The position numbers and the translations under genes are program-made. Below the pieces are notes generated by a model, which did not search any database, was not told where the DNA came from, and saw only the letters and a list, made by a program, of their open reading frames with translations. From NCBI GenBank assembly GCA_016208085.1, contig JACQYT010000056.1, forward strand, positions 1 to 64,000: a stretch of DNA of 64,000 bases, given 5' to 3'. Positions 60,478 to 64,000 of this stretch are shown here, piece by piece (positions within the stretch are counted from its first letter, which is position 1; each line of letters begins with the position of its first letter). This DNA is from Elusimicrobiota bacterium. Its GTDB lineage: Bacteria; Elusimicrobiota; Elusimicrobia; Elusimicrobiales; UBA9959.

Positions 60478-60784
60478 CTAAAAATTTTTGCAGCAAAAAT
60501 TTTTATCATGCCCCGCCCTAAAGAAAGGATAAAGGATCAGGGATCAGGGATAAAGGATAAAGGCCGGAATAATCTCTTTGTTTTTCCTTCATCCTTCAGC
60601 CTTTATCCTTTAGCCTTTCTTCGGGCGGGGTAACCTTGGGGCAAGAGGGAGTTTGAGGGAGAAATAAATTTCTCCCTCCTCCTGTTGGATACAGTTGAAT
60701 TGTGTCGCTTCGCTCCACCCCGGCAAGGTGTTGAAGAAAACCCCGCGCCGGGTAGGATAAAATGTTGTCGGACAACATTTTATT
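60478..60784. repeat. Composite dispersed repeat, copy 2
   Basis: Shared blocks with 42728-42990, including aaggtgttgaagaaaaccccgcgccgggtaggataaaatgttgtcggacaacattttatt. Confidence 0.9.
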
Positions 60785-61747
60785 GTCTTTACCAGCAGGA
60801 CCGCCGACACGGGCTTTTTCAAAATCTTGATGTTGTGCCGGAAAGCGAATATCTCTATGAGCGAACGGAATAACAATATGGTTCCCCGGCAGGCGCAATC
60901 CGGCGGGAGCTGTGATCTCTCCGCGCCTGACCCGCAGGGTTTTCCGGCCGGACAATATTTTTTCCGTTTCCCGGCCGATCAGGGATTTAGGGCCGCCAAG
61001 TCCTTTATAGGCGATGATAAAGCCTCCATCCATTGTCCGGCATCGGCCGTTCAGGATCGCGAAAAGGAATTTATCCCAGAAAACTATCGGTTTTGACAGC
61101 ATTGTTTTGCGGGAGGCCGCTGTCAGGGGCATATAGCGCTTCATCACGTCATATATCAGCTTCCCCTTTTTCACCGTCTCCGCGCATAGGTAGGAGCAGG
61201 GATGCCACGGTATTATGGATTCGCGGTCCATACCCTGGTTCAATTTAGAAAAAGCCGCGTATTTCAGTCTGTCCTCCGGGCGGATAAGGCGGGAATAATA
61301 ATTGAAGACATTATTCATCCAGAACGGGAAAGTCGTTCCCGCGGGCGAGCGGGCGTATATGTGCCGTATCAGGTCTTCATTTCCGCGCCGGAGGTTCCAC
61401 TCTATGTAGGATCTGACGCAGCATTCGGGATAATCAAGCGCGATTCCCCATTCAAGAGACAGCACGTTCCTATAGGCTTTTTTGGCTGCTTCCAGTTTTT
61501 TGGCGCTCCTGCCTATAAGCACGCACGTTATCGGGACGTTGCCGACGTTCTTGTTGTTGCCCAGGTCCACCTTCTTCAGCTTCAGGTCGGCGCACAGCCT
61601 GTCTAAAAGCCGGGCGTCCCCGGCACCGCGCACGCTGGTGTAAACCAGTGATTTTACTCCGGCTGCCAGGCTTGCCAGGTCGTTGAACTGCAGCCCGGGG
61701 CAGCGGGGCCTGTTCATATTGTCGGAAAGGTGTTTGCCTATGTCCAT
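60596..61747 (-). CDS. Conserved hypothetical with Cys motifs (possibly DUF483-like); last ~60 residues derive from the composite repeat
   Basis: LEWGIALDYPECCVRSYIEWN...WHPCSYLCAET; tail DNKMLSDNILSYPARGFLQHLAG... is repeat sequence. Confidence 0.6.
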   Translation of the reverse strand: MDIGKHLSDNMNRPRCPGLQFNDLASLAAGVKSLVYTSVRGAGDARLLDRLCADLKLKKVDLGNNKNVGNVPITCVLIGRSAKKLEAAKKAYRNVLSLEWGIALDYPECCVRSYIEWNLRRGNEDLIRHIYARSPAGTTFPFWMNNVFNYYSRLIRPEDRLKYAAFSKLNQGMDRESIIPWHPCSYLCAETVKKGKLIYDVMKRYMPLTAASRKTMLSKPIVFWDKFLFAILNGRCRTMDGGFIIAYKGLGGPKSLIGRETEKILSGRKTLRVRRGEITAPAGLRLPGNHIVIPFAHRDIRFPAQHQDFEKARVGGPAGKDNKMLSDNILSYPARGFLQHLAGVERSDTIQLYPTGGGRNLFLPQTPSCPKVTPPEERLKDKG

Positions 61748-61762
61748 TTGAGATATTGTACG

Positions 61763-63139
61763 TTATTTCACCTGCACGCTTATATATTTCCCTTCGCCGT
61801 TGCGCTCCAGATCAAACAGCACGCCTTCGGATAAATTCGCCGCGCCGAAAACCGCCGGCATCTCGGCGGCCGAAGTTATCCCGTTACGATTCACCGCTTT
61901 TATCACGTCTGCGCGGCGCAGGTAGCCGAACAGCCTGGAGTCGCCGCTTATCCGGTCCACGATCGCGCCTCCTTCTTCAAAACGCAGTTCCAGCCCTTCC
62001 CAGGCGCAGGCTGATTTCCGGGGTTCCAGATCCGCCCTTTTACTCCGGCCCGCCGTATAAACCACGTCCGCATTTTCCGCCGGACGTTCGGCAAGCGTTA
62101 TTTTTTCTTTTTTCTTCAGCCCTTTGCTGATGAGAGTCAGTTCTATCACGTCGCCGGGGCGCCTGGTATAGGTTCTGTAAAAAAGGTCGTCCTCCGCCTC
62201 AAGGGGCTCTCCATCGCATTCCGTTATGACGTCGCCCCTGACTATGGCGGCCTCATAAGCGGGCGAACCTTTGGCGACCGCGTTCACGAGTCCGCCGGAA
62301 ACGATATCAAGCCCGAGCCCGGCCGCCATGACCGAGTCCAGCGCCACGACGGAAACGCCGAGCCAGCCCCGTTTCACTTTTCTGCCGGCCACCAGATCGG
62401 CAAGAACCCGTTTTATTTCCGCGGCGGGTATGGCGAACCCGACGCCGGCGAAAGCCCCCGACGGCGAAAAAATGGCCGCGTTAACGCCTATTACCCGCCC
62501 GTCCAGATTCAGCAGCGGCCCGCCGGAATTGCCCCGGTTTATGGCTGCGTCGGTCTGTATGAGCTTTTCGTATTTGCGCCCCCCCACTTTCATGCCGGCG
62601 TTCAACGCGGAGATTATGCCGGAAGTAACCGTCTGCCTGAATCCGAACGGGTAGCCCACGGCCAGCGCGAAATCCCCGACTTTTACCTTGTCCGAGTAAT
62701 CGAGTTCCAGATACGGGAATTTATCCCGCGACTTTATCTTCAGGACGGCCAGGTCCAGCGCGGGATCGCCGCCGGCGACGGACGCCATGTAGGTTTTTTC
62801 CTTTCCGTTCGCGTCCGCGAGCGAGACGCGGATGCGGGACGCGCCTTCCACCACGTGATAATTGGTCAGAATATGGCCTTCGGGATCTATTATGAACCCG
62901 GAGCCCGCTCCCTGGACGTCATAGCTGTAAGTCCGCTCCCTGGGCACGACGTAGCCGAAAAAAAATTCAGGTTCTATGAAGGTCTCGGATTCCTCCCGTA
63001 CGACCTTTAAGGCTACCACGGCCGGTTTGGCCCTGGCGGCGACTTCGTTGAAAACCCGCTGGACCTTAAAGGCTTCATCCTGGGCTCCGGCGGCCGCGCA
63101 GATAAAAAGCGCGAGAGACGCGAAAACTGTTTTTTTCAT
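61763..63139 (-). CDS. HtrA/DegP-like S1C serine protease with PDZ domain
   Basis: GSGFIIDPEGHILTNYHVVEGA, DAAINRGNSGGPLLNLDGRVIGVNAAIF, PDZ. Confidence 0.93.
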   Translation of the reverse strand: MKKTVFASLALFICAAAGAQDEAFKVQRVFNEVAARAKPAVVALKVVREESETFIEPEFFFGYVVPRERTYSYDVQGAGSGFIIDPEGHILTNYHVVEGASRIRVSLADANGKEKTYMASVAGGDPALDLAVLKIKSRDKFPYLELDYSDKVKVGDFALAVGYPFGFRQTVTSGIISALNAGMKVGGRKYEKLIQTDAAINRGNSGGPLLNLDGRVIGVNAAIFSPSGAFAGVGFAIPAAEIKRVLADLVAGRKVKRGWLGVSVVALDSVMAAGLGLDIVSGGLVNAVAKGSPAYEAAIVRGDVITECDGEPLEAEDDLFYRTYTRRPGDVIELTLISKGLKKKEKITLAERPAENADVVYTAGRSKRADLEPRKSACAWEGLELRFEEGGAIVDRISGDSRLFGYLRRADVIKAVNRNGITSAAEMPAVFGAANLSEGVLFDLERNGEGKYISVQVK

Positions 63140-63316
63140 ATGCGGTTCCTCCGTTGAAAATATATAAATTGCTGAATATCCCCGTCAAGGCTGTAGGCTG
63201 ACGGAAAGCGGGGGGAAGCGCGAAAATACTTATAATTATACGGGAAAAATTTGGTAAATTATAGTTAAGGCGATTAGGCAACTGTAGCGTCCCTAACGCT
63301 TCTTTACATTATGGCT

Positions 63317-63370
63317 TGTAGCCGCAGAGCTTGCTCTGCTATTGGCGGCAAAGCAAGCTTTGCCGCTACA
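63317..63370. repeat. Cloverleaf TGTAGCcg...ccGCTACA element with swapped inner hairpins
   Basis: TGTAGCCGCAGAGCTTGCTCTGCTATTGGCGGCAAAGCAAGCTTTGCCGCTACA. Confidence 0.85.
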
Positions 63371-63463
63371 CACAAAACAGAATCGAATATCAAGAGATTT
63401 ATGAGACACAGTTGGGCAATATAGGAAAAAGCTGAAATAGCAGGCTGGTTTTCCGGGTTAATT

Positions 63464-63856
63464 ATGACAGATGAACTTAACTTACCGCCCTCCAGCGACA
63501 AAGCCTGGCTGCTTGTAAAAAGCCCGGCCGCTGTTTTCGTGTGCTGGACCTGGAACAGGGCTAAGACAGAAGCGTTTGAAACAGCGTCTTATGAACCCGA
63601 GGTCCTGGTGAAGCTCGTTTCATGCGAGGACAAAACCCCGGCGGCCGAGGCCGAAGTACGCTGGGATGCGGGCAAGGTCTATTTGAAACCTCCGGCCGAA
63701 GGCGGGACCTGCTCGGCTGCGGTGTACGCCAGGAAAAAAGACGGCGGCCGGGAAAAGCTGCTGGAGAGCAATACCGTCACGTTGCCTGTTTCCGGCCCCC
63801 GGGGCGGAGTCTCTTCGGGGTATGCCAGCGCGGAGTTTATCAGGAGGATGGGATGA
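63464..63856 (+). CDS. DUF4912-like domain protein
   Basis: KAWLLVKSPAAVFVCWTWNRAKTEAFE...; adjacent to a GH57-like gene. Confidence 0.5.
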   Translation: MTDELNLPPSSDKAWLLVKSPAAVFVCWTWNRAKTEAFETASYEPEVLVKLVSCEDKTPAAEAEVRWDAGKVYLKPPAEGGTCSAAVYARKKDGGREKLLESNTVTLPVSGPRGGVSSGYASAEFIRRMG

Positions 63857-64000
63857 GTTCCAAAGGCTCCCTGCTTTTTTTGCTGCACGCGCATCTTCCT
63901 TATGTCAATCATCCGGAACACGCGGATTTCCTGGAAGAGAACTGGTTCTTTGAAGGCGTGGTGGAAACCTATATCCCGCTTATTTCCATGCTTGAGGGCC
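63853..64000 (+). CDS. GH57-family (1,4-alpha-glucan branching enzyme/DUF1957-like) N-terminus, truncated by window end
   Basis: MSSKGSLLFLLHAHLPYVNHPEHADFLEENWFFEGVVETYIPLISMLEG; GGAGGATGGG RBS. Confidence 0.85.
   Translation, partial: MSSKGSLLFLLHAHLPYVNHPEHADFLEENWFFEGVVETYIPLISMLEG

Overview
Bacterial chromosomal segment, roughly mid-50s %GC by eye. Gene content is Gram-negative; I lean toward an Elusimicrobiota-like lineage, but that is inference only. Housekeeping genes: rpmE, prfA, prmC, murA, folC, ROK kinase, lptD-like, SDR epimerase, tdk, polyprenyl synthase, pal, cpoB/ybgF-like, tolB, valS, hemW-like, slipin, kbl, SSS symporter, nusB, ligA, purH, htrA, and a GH57-like gene cut by the window edge. 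The accessory core (about 15.5-39.1 kb, all minus strand) holds two paralogous four-gene sets: a giant secreted protein, a PorV-like outer-membrane protein, a ~410-425 aa OMP barrel and a FecR-domain protein. Both giants end in a FlgD/T9SS-type sorting-like domain, and an MNT/HEPN module sits inside one set. The most unusual layer is small repeats: (i) 7-nt (sometimes 8-nt) arrays that repeatedly encode part of signal peptides; (ii) in-frame palindromic inserts inside conserved genes (folC, murA, valS, an OMP signal peptide, the ligA C-terminus); (iii) a ~100-bp element in five copies, three of which place a hairpin 0-3 nt before a start codon; (iv) cloverleaf-like TGTAGcgg...ccgCTACA elements with interchangeable inner hairpins; (v) a ~265-305 bp composite repeat in two copies. 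An S23/four-helix-bundle gene fused to one PorV gene, and an internally deleted remnant before the other, suggest heptad-flanked S23 units inserted there. Three interrupted ORFs and an acpS 5' fragment fused to kbl are also noted. All reading is by eye; no searches or computations were run.
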